From a bacterium (lineage in GTDB: Bacteria > JAGOBX01), in assembly GCA_029551925.1 (NCBI GenBank), contig JAKPEO010000034.1, forward strand, positions 1 to 64,000: 64,000 nt of DNA, read 5' to 3'. Of this stretch, positions 11,490 to 21,042 are shown in pieces. Position 1 is the stretch's first letter; each line of letters starts with the position of its first letter. A model generated the notes under the pieces. It ran no database searches, had not been told where the DNA came from, and was given only the letters and a program-made list of their open reading frames with translations. A program made the position numbers and the translations under genes.

Positions 11490-11546
11490 AATCAAAATAA
11501 TAAAAGCGCCGTCAAATTTTTATTAAAAAAAAATCAAACGGCGCTT
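11490..11546 (-). terminator. Intrinsic terminator of the dihydropyrimidine-dehydrogenase-like gene
   Basis: AAGCGCCGT (11504-11512) and ACGGCGCTT (11538-11546) give a 9-base G+C-rich stem. On the minus strand it is followed by TTTTATTATTTT. It lies 22 bases past the stop of the 835-residue gene and ends exactly at the start codon of the fliJ-like gene. Confidence 0.8.
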
Positions 11547-11567
11547 AATAAAAAAACAAATTTAAAA

Positions 11568-14075
11568 TTAATCTTCTTTAAGCATCGCTAATTCTTCTTT
11601 TGTGCGTTTTCGTAAACTCAATGCTTTAGCAAAACATTTCAATGCGCAAATACCGCAGCCGATACATTTAGACGGATCGGTTTTTGGTATTTTATTTTCG
11701 TCAAGCGTAATCGCCAAATACGGACAGCGCGCGCAATTTCCACAGTGTTCGCATAAATCCTGATTAACGCTCGATATTTTTTTGACTGGCGATAATTCCA
11801 TAAAATCAATAATCGGATTAGGTAATATTATGCCTATTAATTCTTTCATTGATTTAATACCGCGCTGTTTCATTATTTCGCTTACGCCGTTTACTAATTC
11901 ATTATAAATTCCATAACCGTATTTTGTCGGCATAGTGCAGAATTGAACTGTTGTGCAGCCCAATGCGAGAAAATCTGCGGCCGCTTTATAATTCATCGGT
12001 CCGCCGTTTCCTGAAATATTAAGTTTCAAAGACGAAATTTTCGCTAAATTCAAATTGCTGATAGGCGTAACCGCTTCGCCGCTCATACCAATAACAACGC
12101 CTTCTTCCCATACTTTATTTCTGCGATTTTGAAAATCTAATGTCGGAAAAGTATTTGCTAATGTTATCCCTGCTTTTTTCTTTGGATATTTATCAAATAC
12201 TCTTTTTACAGCTTTGCCAATCACTTCAATTGAAGTCACTGCGCCAGTTAATTTGAATAATTTAGGAATATTAGGATCGCTTATTTCCATTACCCAATCT
12301 ATTATTTTCGCGGTAAGTTCAGGATTTTGCGATACTATATCGCCTTCTGTGCCGTCGCCGCCTTGTGGACAAGATAAACTATATTCTATTCCCATAACTC
12401 CTGCTTTTTCTAATTTGCGAGTATTAGACTGCCAGCCCTTTTTATCGCTTTCGTCATTACCTGTTACAGGTCCGCCTGTTGACGCCATTATTAATCTATC
12501 AGGATATAATTTCACAAGTTTTTTTATCTCTGCGCATACTCTACTTAATGAATGGCCTGAAACATTATCGCAATTGCCATAAGTTTGATCATTATACATA
12601 CACATATATTCGCCTGGAATATGTATTGGCACTCCGTCAAACGCTGTTTTCATTATACCGCCAGCCCAACCTGCTTCAAATGCTCGTTTCATTTGTTCAA
12701 ATCCGTCTGATGTCGGAGCGGCTGACAAAATAAACGGCGAACGAATCTTTCTTCCGAAGAACTCTGTTTCTAATGATACCGGCAGCGGATTATAGCCGTC
12801 GATTGATTCATAAGTTTTTACCGGCTTTTCGATTTTCGGCGCTTTTTTATTTAATACATAAGCTTCAACTAATGCGCCTGTATTTTTGCCGGACGCTACC
12901 GCTTCTACAACCGTTGTCGGTCCATTCGCGCAATCTCCGCTATAAAATACGCCTTTGATATTTTTTTTCTTTAAACCAGAATGATTGCCTATTGCAATTA
13001 TCACAAAATCTATATCATTACGCGATTGATTGGTATTCGGCACTTCTTTAATATCGCGTAAATTAAATTTTACATCTTTCGGCAATTCTACTTTTACAGT
13101 TGTTAAACCATTTATTGTTTTCTTATCATTACTAATTATTGATGTTACTTTTATTCTGCCGTTAACATCAATGCCTGACTCTACTAATTCGCGCATTTCG
13201 CGAACAGTCAAATTCATTTCACCTAATACTTCTAATGCAAATATTTCTACGCGTTTTGCGCCTAACTTTTGAGCGATAAACGCACAATCAGCAGCTGTTG
13301 CGCCGCCACCGATAACCGCTACTCTTTTATTTTTTACATTGTATGATTTTGGAGTTTTTAAATATTCAGTGCCAGCTACTGCTAAATCTTCATTACATAT
13401 ATTCATTTTATAAGGAACAGGTAATCCTATTGCTACAATAACAGCATCGTATTGCTTTTTTAATTTTTCAATTTCACTTTCTTTTATTTCTTTGCCATAA
13501 TTAACTTTTATATTTGACAAATTAAAAACAAAATCTAAATCTGATTTTAATACATATTTCGGCAATCTAAAATCAGGTATCAAATTACAAGCGCCGCCGG
13601 CTTTATCATTTTTTTCAAATATTTCTACTTTAAAACCTTTTTGTGTTAAATACGCGGCTGCAGCAACGCCAGCTGGCCCAGCGCCGATTATTGCTACTTT
13701 CTTGCCGTTTGATTTTGCTTTTGAAAATTCAGGTAAAACTTTCAATTCCTTTGCGCGCTGAACTATTGTTGATTGGATATTCGGTATATCAAGCGACATA
13801 TCAAATTCATTGTGCACGCAAGCGCGCATACAAAATTTATCCGGACATACCATTCCGCATACTCCGCCAAGCGGATTATTTTTTAATATCGCTGCTGTTG
13901 CTCTGCGAAAATCAGACGGATTTTGCAATTTCGCAGCCATTATAAAATCAGCAGGTGAACAATTTGCCGGACACGCTTCGCGACAGGGCTTTTCCTCGCA
14001 ATACTCGCATTTATTAATTTCATTTTTGAGTTGCCCTTCTGACATAAAAAAATTTCGGTCTTTTAATTTTTTCAA
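11568..14075 (-). CDS. Single-chain dihydropyrimidine dehydrogenase-like flavoprotein (PreT-PreA fusion order)
   Basis: 835 residues in the domain order of eukaryotic DPYD: an N-terminal Fe-S domain (C23, C26, C31, C35, C39, then VCGMVCP and CMRAC), a GltD-like FAD/NAD(P) domain (GAGPAGVAAAAYL; second nucleotide site GGGATAADCAFIAQ), a dihydroorotate-dehydrogenase-like FMN barrel (about 430-740, with LSCPQG), and two C-terminal 4Fe-4S clusters. The first cluster is CX2CX2CX2CP (775, 778, 781, 784), one residue shorter than usual; the second is 804, 807, 810, 814. It likely moves electrons from NAD(P)H to a pyrimidine or similar substrate. The mammalian catalytic cysteine loop after LSCP is not conserved here, so the substrate is open. 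The start is TTG with GAGGTGAGG just upstream (14080-14088); ATG at codon 11 is the alternative. Confidence 0.82.
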   Translation of the reverse strand: MKKLKDRNFFMSEGQLKNEINKCEYCEEKPCREACPANCSPADFIMAAKLQNPSDFRRATAAILKNNPLGGVCGMVCPDKFCMRACVHNEFDMSLDIPNIQSTIVQRAKELKVLPEFSKAKSNGKKVAIIGAGPAGVAAAAYLTQKGFKVEIFEKNDKAGGACNLIPDFRLPKYVLKSDLDFVFNLSNIKVNYGKEIKESEIEKLKKQYDAVIVAIGLPVPYKMNICNEDLAVAGTEYLKTPKSYNVKNKRVAVIGGGATAADCAFIAQKLGAKRVEIFALEVLGEMNLTVREMRELVESGIDVNGRIKVTSIISNDKKTINGLTTVKVELPKDVKFNLRDIKEVPNTNQSRNDIDFVIIAIGNHSGLKKKNIKGVFYSGDCANGPTTVVEAVASGKNTGALVEAYVLNKKAPKIEKPVKTYESIDGYNPLPVSLETEFFGRKIRSPFILSAAPTSDGFEQMKRAFEAGWAGGIMKTAFDGVPIHIPGEYMCMYNDQTYGNCDNVSGHSLSRVCAEIKKLVKLYPDRLIMASTGGPVTGNDESDKKGWQSNTRKLEKAGVMGIEYSLSCPQGGDGTEGDIVSQNPELTAKIIDWVMEISDPNIPKLFKLTGAVTSIEVIGKAVKRVFDKYPKKKAGITLANTFPTLDFQNRRNKVWEEGVVIGMSGEAVTPISNLNLAKISSLKLNISGNGGPMNYKAAADFLALGCTTVQFCTMPTKYGYGIYNELVNGVSEIMKQRGIKSMKELIGIILPNPIIDFMELSPVKKISSVNQDLCEHCGNCARCPYLAITLDENKIPKTDPSKCIGCGICALKCFAKALSLRKRTKEELAMLKED

Positions 14076-14120
14076 TTTTCCTCACCTCATATATATTTTT
14101 TTGTAATTTTAAAGAAAGAT

Positions 14121-14149
14121 ATTATACTAAAAACCAATAAATAAATCAA
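14121..14149 (-). promoter_or_regulatory. Sigma-70 promoter of the dihydropyrimidine-dehydrogenase-like gene
   Basis: The minus strand reads TTGATT (14144-14149), 17 bases, TATAAT (14121-14126). It would start transcription near 14114, about 40 bases ahead of the TTG start codon and its GAGGTG. Confidence 0.65.
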
Positions 14150-14284
14150 TCATCAAATAAACATTTTTGAATGCAGGTATAAATTTGTTCCAAATAACTT
14201 AAAAAATACTAACCATAAACAAAAAGCCGCAATACAACGCAGATACAAAATTTTGATTACAATTTTATTTTTATATAAAAAATC

Positions 14285-14312
14285 TTGACATAAAAGAGTA
14301 GTTTAATATAAT
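14285..14312 (+). promoter_or_regulatory. Perfect-consensus sigma-70 promoter of the TPR gene
   Basis: TTGACA (14285-14290), a 16-base spacer and TATAAT (14307-14312). Transcription would start near 14319, which excludes the TTG at 14315 as a start codon and leaves the ATG at 14339 or 14360. Confidence 0.75.
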
Positions 14313-14338
14313 GATTGTTTTACAATTTTTTAATTGAA

Positions 14339-15160
14339 ATGGAGAGTGTAATTATTCAAATGCAGAAAAATAAGATAAAAATAACCAGAGAAGATCTTAA
14401 AAGAAATGAATTGATAGAATTCTTCAAAAGAATAAAAACATATTTTCAGGAAAAAAACGAAAAACTAAAACCAATAATAATAGGCGGATTAGTGGCTGCT
14501 ATTATTGTTGTTATAGTCTGGATTTCTATCAAAAAAAAAATCGAAGAAGCGAATGAACGCTATACTAATGCGCTGTATAAATACACTAACAGCATATTTC
14601 AAGGCAGCCCGAGTTATGACCATATAATCGGCGAATTACAAGGCGCATATAATACATTCACCAAAACTAATTTAGCAAAAATTATGATTTTAAATATTGC
14701 TGACGCTTATTATCGCAATAAAGATTATCCAAACGCGCTGACGCATTACGACAAATTTTTAAAAGCAAACAATAATCCGACATTTGCGGCGCTGGCAAAA
14801 TATGGAAAATCATTAGTTTTTATAGAGCAGCAAGATTTCGGCAGCGCTATTAATTTATTAAAAGAATTAGCAGCGGATAATACCGCTGAATTCATAAGAC
14901 CTGAAATATTAATTCAATCCGCGATAGTTTATTCAAAATTAAAAGACGATGAAAATGCTAAAAAATCATTAGAAGAAATAATCAATAATCCCGAATTAGA
15001 AAATAGTTCGTGGAAAATCTATGCAAGTTATCTAATGATTTTATTGCAGCAAAAAAAGAATCTGCCGGAAATAAATTATAATTTAGCGACAAGCAGCGCA
15101 GATAATATTTCAGACACAACTGATATTTTAAATTTTTTTGATACAAAAACTGTAAAATAA
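14339..15160 (+). CDS. Membrane-anchored TPR protein (YfgM-like)
   Basis: About 273 residues. A short basic cytoplasmic N-terminus is followed by one transmembrane helix (IIIGGLVAAIIVVIVWISI) and then tetratricopeptide helices (for example NALTHYDKFLKANNNPTFAALAK in two overlapping parts). This layout resembles YfgM/TPR_21 proteins, single-pass inner-membrane proteins that act with periplasmic chaperones near the Sec translocon. Function here is inferred from architecture only. The ATG at 14339 is annotated; the ATG at 14360 has a GGAGAG 13 bases upstream. It is transcribed alone from a near-perfect promoter and is convergent with the receiver-HEAT gene. Confidence 0.75.
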   Translation: MESVIIQMQKNKIKITREDLKRNELIEFFKRIKTYFQEKNEKLKPIIIGGLVAAIIVVIVWISIKKKIEEANERYTNALYKYTNSIFQGSPSYDHIIGELQGAYNTFTKTNLAKIMILNIADAYYRNKDYPNALTHYDKFLKANNNPTFAALAKYGKSLVFIEQQDFGSAINLLKELAADNTAEFIRPEILIQSAIVYSKLKDDENAKKSLEEIINNPELENSSWKIYASYLMILLQQKKNLPEINYNLATSSADNISDTTDILNFFDTKTVK

Positions 15161-15187
15161 ATAAACTCAAAATTTTATTTTTATATT

Positions 15188-16021
15188 TCAAGTAGGTTTC
15201 TTTTTTTTGCGCTGTTCACGCATCATTTTTTTAAAGCCGTCTAATAAATCCTTGACTTCTTCTTCTTTTCCTAATTGTTTGATTGTCAGGACAGCCGCCA
15301 TTTTGACATCTATGGTTTCTGTTTGATTTCTTAAAATCGCGCAAATTTTACCGTAAGCGCGCTGTTCTTCTAATTCGCCGACAGCCCAAACGGCTTTTTC
15401 GCGAAGCATCGGGTCTTCATCTTCAAGCAATTCCAATAATTCTTTTAAATATTTTTTTGTTTTAGTAGAGCCTACCGCTATAACAGCTTCGCATCTTACA
15501 GCAGACCCATATTTTTTATCAGATATAAACATTCCCAATTTATTTTCTATAAAATCTTTATCATTATTTTTAACAGCGTCGCGAATGCGATTTATCAACG
15601 ACAATTCCACGCTTTTATTATAATGAGTATTAGCTAAATTCGCTCTATTAATTTTTAGTAATTCGCATATTTTTTCTATTAATAAATTCATATTTACTGG
15701 TTTTGTCAAATACAAATCAGCGCCTAAATTTATCGCTGTTTGCTTATCGGTTTCCTGAGTTTTGGCTGTTACCATAATTACCTTTATATAATTACAATCC
15801 AAATCTGATTTTAGATGTTTCAGCACTTCAAAACCATTCATATCAGGCATCATAATATCAAGCAGCATCAAATCCGGCTTTAATCGTTTCACCATATTTA
15901 TTGCCGCGCAGCCGCAGTCGGCGGCCATTACATCAAATCCGTTTTTTTCGAGTGTATATTTAATTATCTCTCTAATATATATTTGGTCGTCAACAACTAA
16001 AATTTTATATTTTTTTTCCAT
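15188..16021 (-). CDS. Response regulator receiver fused to HEAT repeats
   Basis: 277 residues. The receiver domain (1-125) has the acidic pair D11/D12, phospho-acceptor D55 (LLDIMMPDMNG), T85/A86 and K107 (TKP), so it should be phosphorylatable. Instead of a DNA-binding output it continues into HEAT-type helical repeats (about 165-265, with EDPMLREKAVWAVGEL), a protein-interaction scaffold. It is the last gene of the minus-strand operon that begins at 20924, 22 bases after the PP-loop gene. The cognate kinase is not adjacent. A second HEAT protein lies in the signalling locus at 39.9 kb. Confidence 0.85.
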   Translation of the reverse strand: MEKKYKILVVDDQIYIREIIKYTLEKNGFDVMAADCGCAAINMVKRLKPDLMLLDIMMPDMNGFEVLKHLKSDLDCNYIKVIMVTAKTQETDKQTAINLGADLYLTKPVNMNLLIEKICELLKINRANLANTHYNKSVELSLINRIRDAVKNNDKDFIENKLGMFISDKKYGSAVRCEAVIAVGSTKTKKYLKELLELLEDEDPMLREKAVWAVGELEEQRAYGKICAILRNQTETIDVKMAAVLTIKQLGKEEEVKDLLDGFKKMMREQRKKKKPT

Positions 16022-16043
16022 AAGACAACATCGCCTTGCTTTA

Positions 16044-17072
16044 CTAAATAAAAATTAATTTTTCAGAAAAATTTAGGTCATTTTTATTAATAGAAATTTC
16101 TGATAATTTTTCAGTTGTTTTATTGAATACGCGCACTTTATAAATATCAGTATTTTTTTTGTCTGAATATTTAACAGTTAATTTCGCGGCTGTTAATATC
16201 AATTCTTCATTTTCTTTCAAATCTAATTTTTCATCAGAAAGAATAATAGTAGTAGGACTCGGCACTTCATCTACTGTAAATAATAAATCATTGACATCAG
16301 CGTTGAATTCAATTAAATCATTTTCTTTCTCTATTCTACCAACGATAATTTTATATTTATTATCAAATGCATAATTTCTGTTTAATTTTAAATATTCTAT
16401 TTGTTTTTTTGTAAATAAATTATTTTCGAGCAAATGTTTTAGTTTTTCAGAAAATCTTTTATCAGTTAATAAACAACCTCCTGCGGGTTGACCGTAATTT
16501 CGCAAATTCAATTTTTTTGCTAATTCCGTTTGTATTTCGCGAGACCTGCCAGATATTTCCAATAAAGCATCGCGTTTAATTATTCCTTTTATTTCTGGTA
16601 TTGTCGGCGGCAACAGTTTTCCGCTTAATGGTCTAACTATATATCCGGCGCCGCTTGTATTTTTACTGATTTGCAATAATGTATTTTTTTTTTGGGATTT
16701 CGGACGCTGTCCTAATACCTCGCCTGTAAATACAAATAATCCATTTTCTCTGCGCATAATTTCAAGCGCTTCATTTAAAAATAAAATTTTGCAATCTATG
16801 CAAGGATTGATATTTTTACCATAGCCAAATTTCGGTTTCTTCACAATTTCAAGAAATTTATCATTAATATCTATTGTTCTAATTTTAAAATTGCCATTTA
16901 CGCAATCAAAAAAATAATTATTCGGCAAATCGTCGAAATTCTTAAATTTTTGAAATAATGTTGAAAAATACAGTGCTTCAACATCAAAGCCCAAATCGCA
17001 CATTAATTTGCAAGAGAGAATACTGTCCAAGCCGCCGGAAAACAACCCAAAAATTTTTTTTGATGCGCTCAT
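16044..17072 (-). CDS. PP-loop ATP pyrophosphatase, probable tRNA or cofactor sulfurtransferase (ThiI/MnmA-like)
   Basis: 342 residues. The PP-loop SGGLDS is at residues 13-18, so the enzyme should adenylate its substrate. Downstream, NPCIDCK and AGGCLLTD place two cysteines where MnmA/ThiI-type thiolases carry their sulfur-transfer cysteines. FTGEVLGQRPKSQ and a C-terminal small beta-rich domain (about 255-342) are seen too. The fold and cysteines point to transfer of sulfur to tRNA, but the exact substrate is not fixed by sequence. It starts 5 bases after the Crp/Fnr stop and belongs to the same operon. Confidence 0.72.
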   Translation of the reverse strand: MSASKKIFGLFSGGLDSILSCKLMCDLGFDVEALYFSTLFQKFKNFDDLPNNYFFDCVNGNFKIRTIDINDKFLEIVKKPKFGYGKNINPCIDCKILFLNEALEIMRRENGLFVFTGEVLGQRPKSQKKNTLLQISKNTSGAGYIVRPLSGKLLPPTIPEIKGIIKRDALLEISGRSREIQTELAKKLNLRNYGQPAGGCLLTDKRFSEKLKHLLENNLFTKKQIEYLKLNRNYAFDNKYKIIVGRIEKENDLIEFNADVNDLLFTVDEVPSPTTIILSDEKLDLKENEELILTAAKLTVKYSDKKNTDIYKVRVFNKTTEKLSEISINKNDLNFSEKLIFI

Positions 17073-17077
17073 AAAAA

Positions 17078-17722
17078 TTAGTAATTCAATAAAACAATTT
17101 TTTTATTCTTTATCTTAATTATGTTTTCTTTTTCTAAATTTTTCAAAACACGCGATAATGTCTCTGGAATAGTGCCTAAAATTTCAGCTAATGTTTGCTT
17201 ACTAATATCCAAATTAAGTTCATTATTATTTTGTTCATTTGCTTTAAAATAAAGATATTTTAATAATCGTTCTTTTACGCTTACCAGCGCTAAATTCGAT
17301 AATTGCCCAGTAAAATTATAAATTATTTTAGCGTAATTAATCAATAGATTAAAAGCAATATCATTATTTTTTTTTAAAATATCAATCATTTCATTTTTTG
17401 GAATATACAAAAGTTCAGAATCTTCTAATGCTTGGACATATCCGGGATAATTAACATTTTCCAATACAAAAACTACTTCGCCAATAGCATCGCCAGCGGT
17501 CGCAATTTTAAAAATAAAAGATTGCCCTGTATTGGATGTTTTGAACACTTTAAGTTTACCATTTCCTACAATATACAATCCGTGAGCAGTTTGATTCGCA
17601 TGACATATCATCTCGTTTTTTGAACATTGTTTCAATATAGATATATTCGCTATTTTATTTAAAGCATCAGTATTCAAATTCTTAAAAATATCAGACAATT
17701 TCAAATAAATAATTTTTTTCAT
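17078..17722 (-). CDS. Crp/Fnr-family transcriptional regulator
   Basis: 214 residues: a cyclic-nucleotide-binding-type beta barrel (about 15-125) and a winged helix with the classic Crp helix-turn-helix (SKQTLAEILGTIPETLSRVL, about 172-191). There is no N-terminal cysteine cluster of the FNR type, so an Fe-S oxygen sensor is unlikely; it may sense a nucleotide, a gas through haem, or another ligand. It lies 6 bases after the large propeller gene and 5 bases before the PP-loop gene, and could control its own operon. Confidence 0.88.
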   Translation of the reverse strand: MKKIIYLKLSDIFKNLNTDALNKIANISILKQCSKNEMICHANQTAHGLYIVGNGKLKVFKTSNTGQSFIFKIATAGDAIGEVVFVLENVNYPGYVQALEDSELLYIPKNEMIDILKKNNDIAFNLLINYAKIIYNFTGQLSNLALVSVKERLLKYLYFKANEQNNNELNLDISKQTLAEILGTIPETLSRVLKNLEKENIIKIKNKKIVLLNY

Positions 17723-17728
17723 TGATTA

Positions 17729-20644
17729 TCAATTTTCAAATAAATTTATTGATCCCATCAAATCGCGATAAAGCAATAGATACAAAATTCTATTTGCATT
17801 TTTTGTTTTATTAATCGCATTTCTCAATGCTTGTCTATAATTTTTAGAGTTCACTCGCTGCATAATAAATAATTTATGATATTCGATAAAATCAGAATAA
17901 ATATCATCAGTAGATTGAATCATATCAAGTATCGCCAGCGCATTATTATAATCTTTTTGTTCAAGATACGCGTTAGATAAAATTATTTTGTAATAACTAT
18001 TGAGTTTATTCAAATTAACAAAATTAGAATATTTTATCAAATCTCCGTATCTTTTAGATTTGTATAAAAGCGGCAAAATTCTGCGATTTATTCTTGCAGC
18101 AATTTCCGTATCTTTATAATCTTCGGAATTCATAATTCTTGACATAATAGACAATGCGCCGTTAATATCATTTACTTTTTCATAATATACGGCAGTCTGA
18201 TAATTTTTAGCACGTTTTTCTTTAATAGGTAAATTCGGCAATTGCAATGAAGTAGCCATATCAATAAATCTATTGACATTGGCATTTAACACAATATTAT
18301 CGCTAATAATAAAAATTTTTTGATAACCCGGCAGCGGATTAACTAATGAAAAATTGCCATTTGCCGAAATCTGCGAAATTTTGTCAGAATGAGTAGTAGT
18401 AATAAAAGCATTTGCTAATTTGCTTCTATCAAAATCTTTATCCAATTTCAAATTGCCTGTAATTATACTCGAATTTTCAGAATACGGAGTTTCTTGCAAT
18501 TTATAAATTACGCTTCTGTCAGCATACTGCATCAAAAAACACGAAAAACTTGAAAATATCCGATATTCTCTTGATTTAAAAGGACCTGAATATATTTTTC
18601 TGGTTGCATCATTCGCAGCCGTGTATTCATACCATATAACATAATTATCAATATTTACGCTGTAATACAATTTATTTTTTACAACAAACATTTCCGCGAG
18701 CGGTTCAGAAAAATATTTTATCGGAGTAATGACAACATTCGGCGAAAAATTTAATTTATAGACAATCGCAGAAAATTTAGAAAGTTCAGCACTTTTTATA
18801 ATATTTGCAGTATCGTCTAACTTAAATTTTATGTCAAGTTTTTGTGCCAGATTATCAAATAATAAATTAATAGAATATCCGGTATCCGCCGCAGCCGATT
18901 GCTGAGATGATTGTCTTTGGATTTTGGATAAATTTACAAGTTCTGTATCCGCACATATATATATTTCATTTTCTGATACAGGATAAATTAACGATATATT
19001 ATCGCCGCGATTTTCAAATATTCTTCGCGATTTATTATTCACTGCATCGACAAGTACAATTCTGCAATTATCTTCAAGAAAAACTAAATTATTATCATTA
19101 ATCCATTCGATATTGCTTATTTTCGCAGTCGTAGAATACAACAGATATTTATTCATACCGTGAATATCAGTTATTCTCAATCTCTTCATATTTTTTTCTT
19201 CATATTCTACAAACGCCACTAATCTTCCATTTTTTGATATTCTAATATTATCAATATAATTTTGCGGAAAATGTATGTCGTCAAATCTATATTTACCTTC
19301 ATCAACTTGAGCAATAACAGATATTTTATATTTTCGCGTAGCAGAAAAATTAGTCATAGCCGCGACAATTTTATCTTTATGTATATCGTGAGAAATAACG
19401 GTAAATTTATTGTCAGTTACTGGTATCATAAAATAATTTTGATTATCAGTATTATTCAATACTGCGATTCCTCCGTTATTTTTATCAGCGACAAATATAT
19501 ATTGCGATGTAATATACACCGCGCCGGGCGCAATATTATTTTCTTGAGTCAAAACAGTAGATATATATGTACCGTCAAATCTATATTTTTCTATTGTATT
19601 ATAAAATACAAAATATATATTACCCTCATCGTCAATATATTTTCTTGAATAATTATATCGTTCTGACAATTTTGACCATAAATCATTTTTTAATAATTTT
19701 ATCAATTTAAGATTTTTATCAAAAACTTTTATCACATTAATATTAATGTCGTCCGCTGCAAAATCATACCAATCGAGTTCTAATGCCGACCAAAAATAAT
19801 AATTACCGTTTTTATCTATACCTATAAATTTATTCGGTTCGTTATTTACATCGCTACTAAATACTAACGACGTAGTCGCAGGATATTTTGAAATCTCATT
19901 ATTTTTAATTGTGTAAGCATTATTGTCAAATCCAATATAAAAATCATCGCGTTCAAAATATAATTTTAATGCGAGCAATTCCGGATATTTATTAAATAAT
20001 TCAGCGGGAGTCATTTCAATAGCGTCATTCAAATTAGGATATATTTTTATCTTGTCAAATTGATGATTATAAATATATAAATTCGCGCCGTCATAAAATA
20101 ATTTTTCGGCGAAATTTGTCACATCATTATAAAATTTTTGAGATATTTGTTTTGAAATACTTGACGGTATATTATTTGCGCGAAATTCGATATTTTCATT
20201 TAAAATATTAATTAATTTTCCGTCAAGCGTCAATTCTCTAATTTTTGTAGGATTTTTCAAATCTTTAATATAAATGCTGTTTTTAGCAGCGCTTCGCAAT
20301 TTCAAATCAAACGGATTTACTGCGCCAAAATAAAATTGATATTTTGCTAAATCAATAGCATTCACTTCTTCTTTTCTTAATAAATCCGGCAGCGCAGAAA
20401 ACTTATCAATAAATTCTAAATTTGGCAAACTATATTTATAAATGAGCCCTGCTGCATTATCAGCAATAAAAATAAAATTATCATGAATCAGCATATCGCC
20501 TGTAATCAAGGGAAAATTAGAAATTTTCGGTGCGCCTATCAATCTCTTGAAAATATCCAAATTTTGAGAATGAACACTATAAGATAATAACAAAACAATA
20601 ATTAATGAAAAAACAAAAGATTTTTTTAGTTTTTTATTCATCAT
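17729..20644 (-). CDS. Large secreted beta-propeller and TPR protein of unknown function
   Basis: About 971 residues. A signal peptide (KSFVFSLIIVLLLSYSVHSQ) leads into a long beta-propeller-like region (about 40-660) with blade phrases such as DGKLINI, DKNGNYYFWSA and DDEGNIYFVFYNT. A short beta-sandwich resembling carboxypeptidase regulatory domains follows (about 740-800, ITGNLKL to ANGNFSLVNPLPG), then TPR-like helices to the end (YYEKVNDINGALSIMSRIM, AILDMIQS). It probably acts in the periplasm or on the outer membrane as a scaffold. No enzyme motif is seen. The start is the ATG pair at 20641/20644, inside the last codons of the upstream gene, so translation is coupled. Confidence 0.7.
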   Translation of the reverse strand: MMNKKLKKSFVFSLIIVLLLSYSVHSQNLDIFKRLIGAPKISNFPLITGDMLIHDNFIFIADNAAGLIYKYSLPNLEFIDKFSALPDLLRKEEVNAIDLAKYQFYFGAVNPFDLKLRSAAKNSIYIKDLKNPTKIRELTLDGKLINILNENIEFRANNIPSSISKQISQKFYNDVTNFAEKLFYDGANLYIYNHQFDKIKIYPNLNDAIEMTPAELFNKYPELLALKLYFERDDFYIGFDNNAYTIKNNEISKYPATTSLVFSSDVNNEPNKFIGIDKNGNYYFWSALELDWYDFAADDININVIKVFDKNLKLIKLLKNDLWSKLSERYNYSRKYIDDEGNIYFVFYNTIEKYRFDGTYISTVLTQENNIAPGAVYITSQYIFVADKNNGGIAVLNNTDNQNYFMIPVTDNKFTVISHDIHKDKIVAAMTNFSATRKYKISVIAQVDEGKYRFDDIHFPQNYIDNIRISKNGRLVAFVEYEEKNMKRLRITDIHGMNKYLLYSTTAKISNIEWINDNNLVFLEDNCRIVLVDAVNNKSRRIFENRGDNISLIYPVSENEIYICADTELVNLSKIQRQSSQQSAAADTGYSINLLFDNLAQKLDIKFKLDDTANIIKSAELSKFSAIVYKLNFSPNVVITPIKYFSEPLAEMFVVKNKLYYSVNIDNYVIWYEYTAANDATRKIYSGPFKSREYRIFSSFSCFLMQYADRSVIYKLQETPYSENSSIITGNLKLDKDFDRSKLANAFITTTHSDKISQISANGNFSLVNPLPGYQKIFIISDNIVLNANVNRFIDMATSLQLPNLPIKEKRAKNYQTAVYYEKVNDINGALSIMSRIMNSEDYKDTEIAARINRRILPLLYKSKRYGDLIKYSNFVNLNKLNSYYKIILSNAYLEQKDYNNALAILDMIQSTDDIYSDFIEYHKLFIMQRVNSKNYRQALRNAINKTKNANRILYLLLYRDLMGSINLFEN

Positions 20645-20924
20645 AAATTTCAACCACCGTCCCATAACCGATTACTATAAAATCAAAATTTGGCAATGTA
20701 AGATGCGAATAATTTATATTAATCACTGCATTACCGCCAAAATGTTTTGCCGCTGCAACAAAATGACTGTTCATTTTAGCATAAACTTCCGATATTTTAA
20801 AATTAGCCCAGCCCTGCGGCAATTTGCTATCTTCAATTTTTGTTTCTATATGAGCAACACCTTTTACTTTGTATTTTTGGTTAATATTGCCTGTTGATAA
20901 AATTACATCTTGTCTTGAATCCAT
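20634..20924 (-). CDS. YbjQ/UPF0145-like protein
   Basis: 96 residues. The N-terminal ILSTGNI, the HFGGNAVININ stretch and the GYGTVVEI C-terminus match the small YbjQ/UPF0145 (DUF74) family, which folds as pentameric beta-rich rings; its function is not established. It is the first gene of the minus-strand operon, behind a strong promoter, and overlaps the next gene by 11 bases. The assignment is by motif only. Confidence 0.6.
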   Translation of the reverse strand: MDSRQDVILSTGNINQKYKVKGVAHIETKIEDSKLPQGWANFKISEVYAKMNSHFVAAAKHFGGNAVININYSHLTLPNFDFIVIGYGTVVEIYDE

Positions 20925-20963
20925 AAAATATTTAATTACCTAAAAAAATAATTGAATTGAATG

Positions 20964-20992
20964 ATTATACTTTACAAACTTCATCATTTCAA
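20964..20992 (-). promoter_or_regulatory. Sigma-70 promoter of the YbjQ/propeller/Crp operon
   Basis: The minus strand reads TTGAAA (20987-20992), 17 bases, TATAAT (20964-20969), about 40 bases before the YbjQ-like start. It faces the promoter at 21043-21071. Confidence 0.65.
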
Positions 20993-21042
20993 GCATTATT
21001 TTTTATTTCCAATTTTTTTTCTAAAAAAAATATCTTTTTTTC

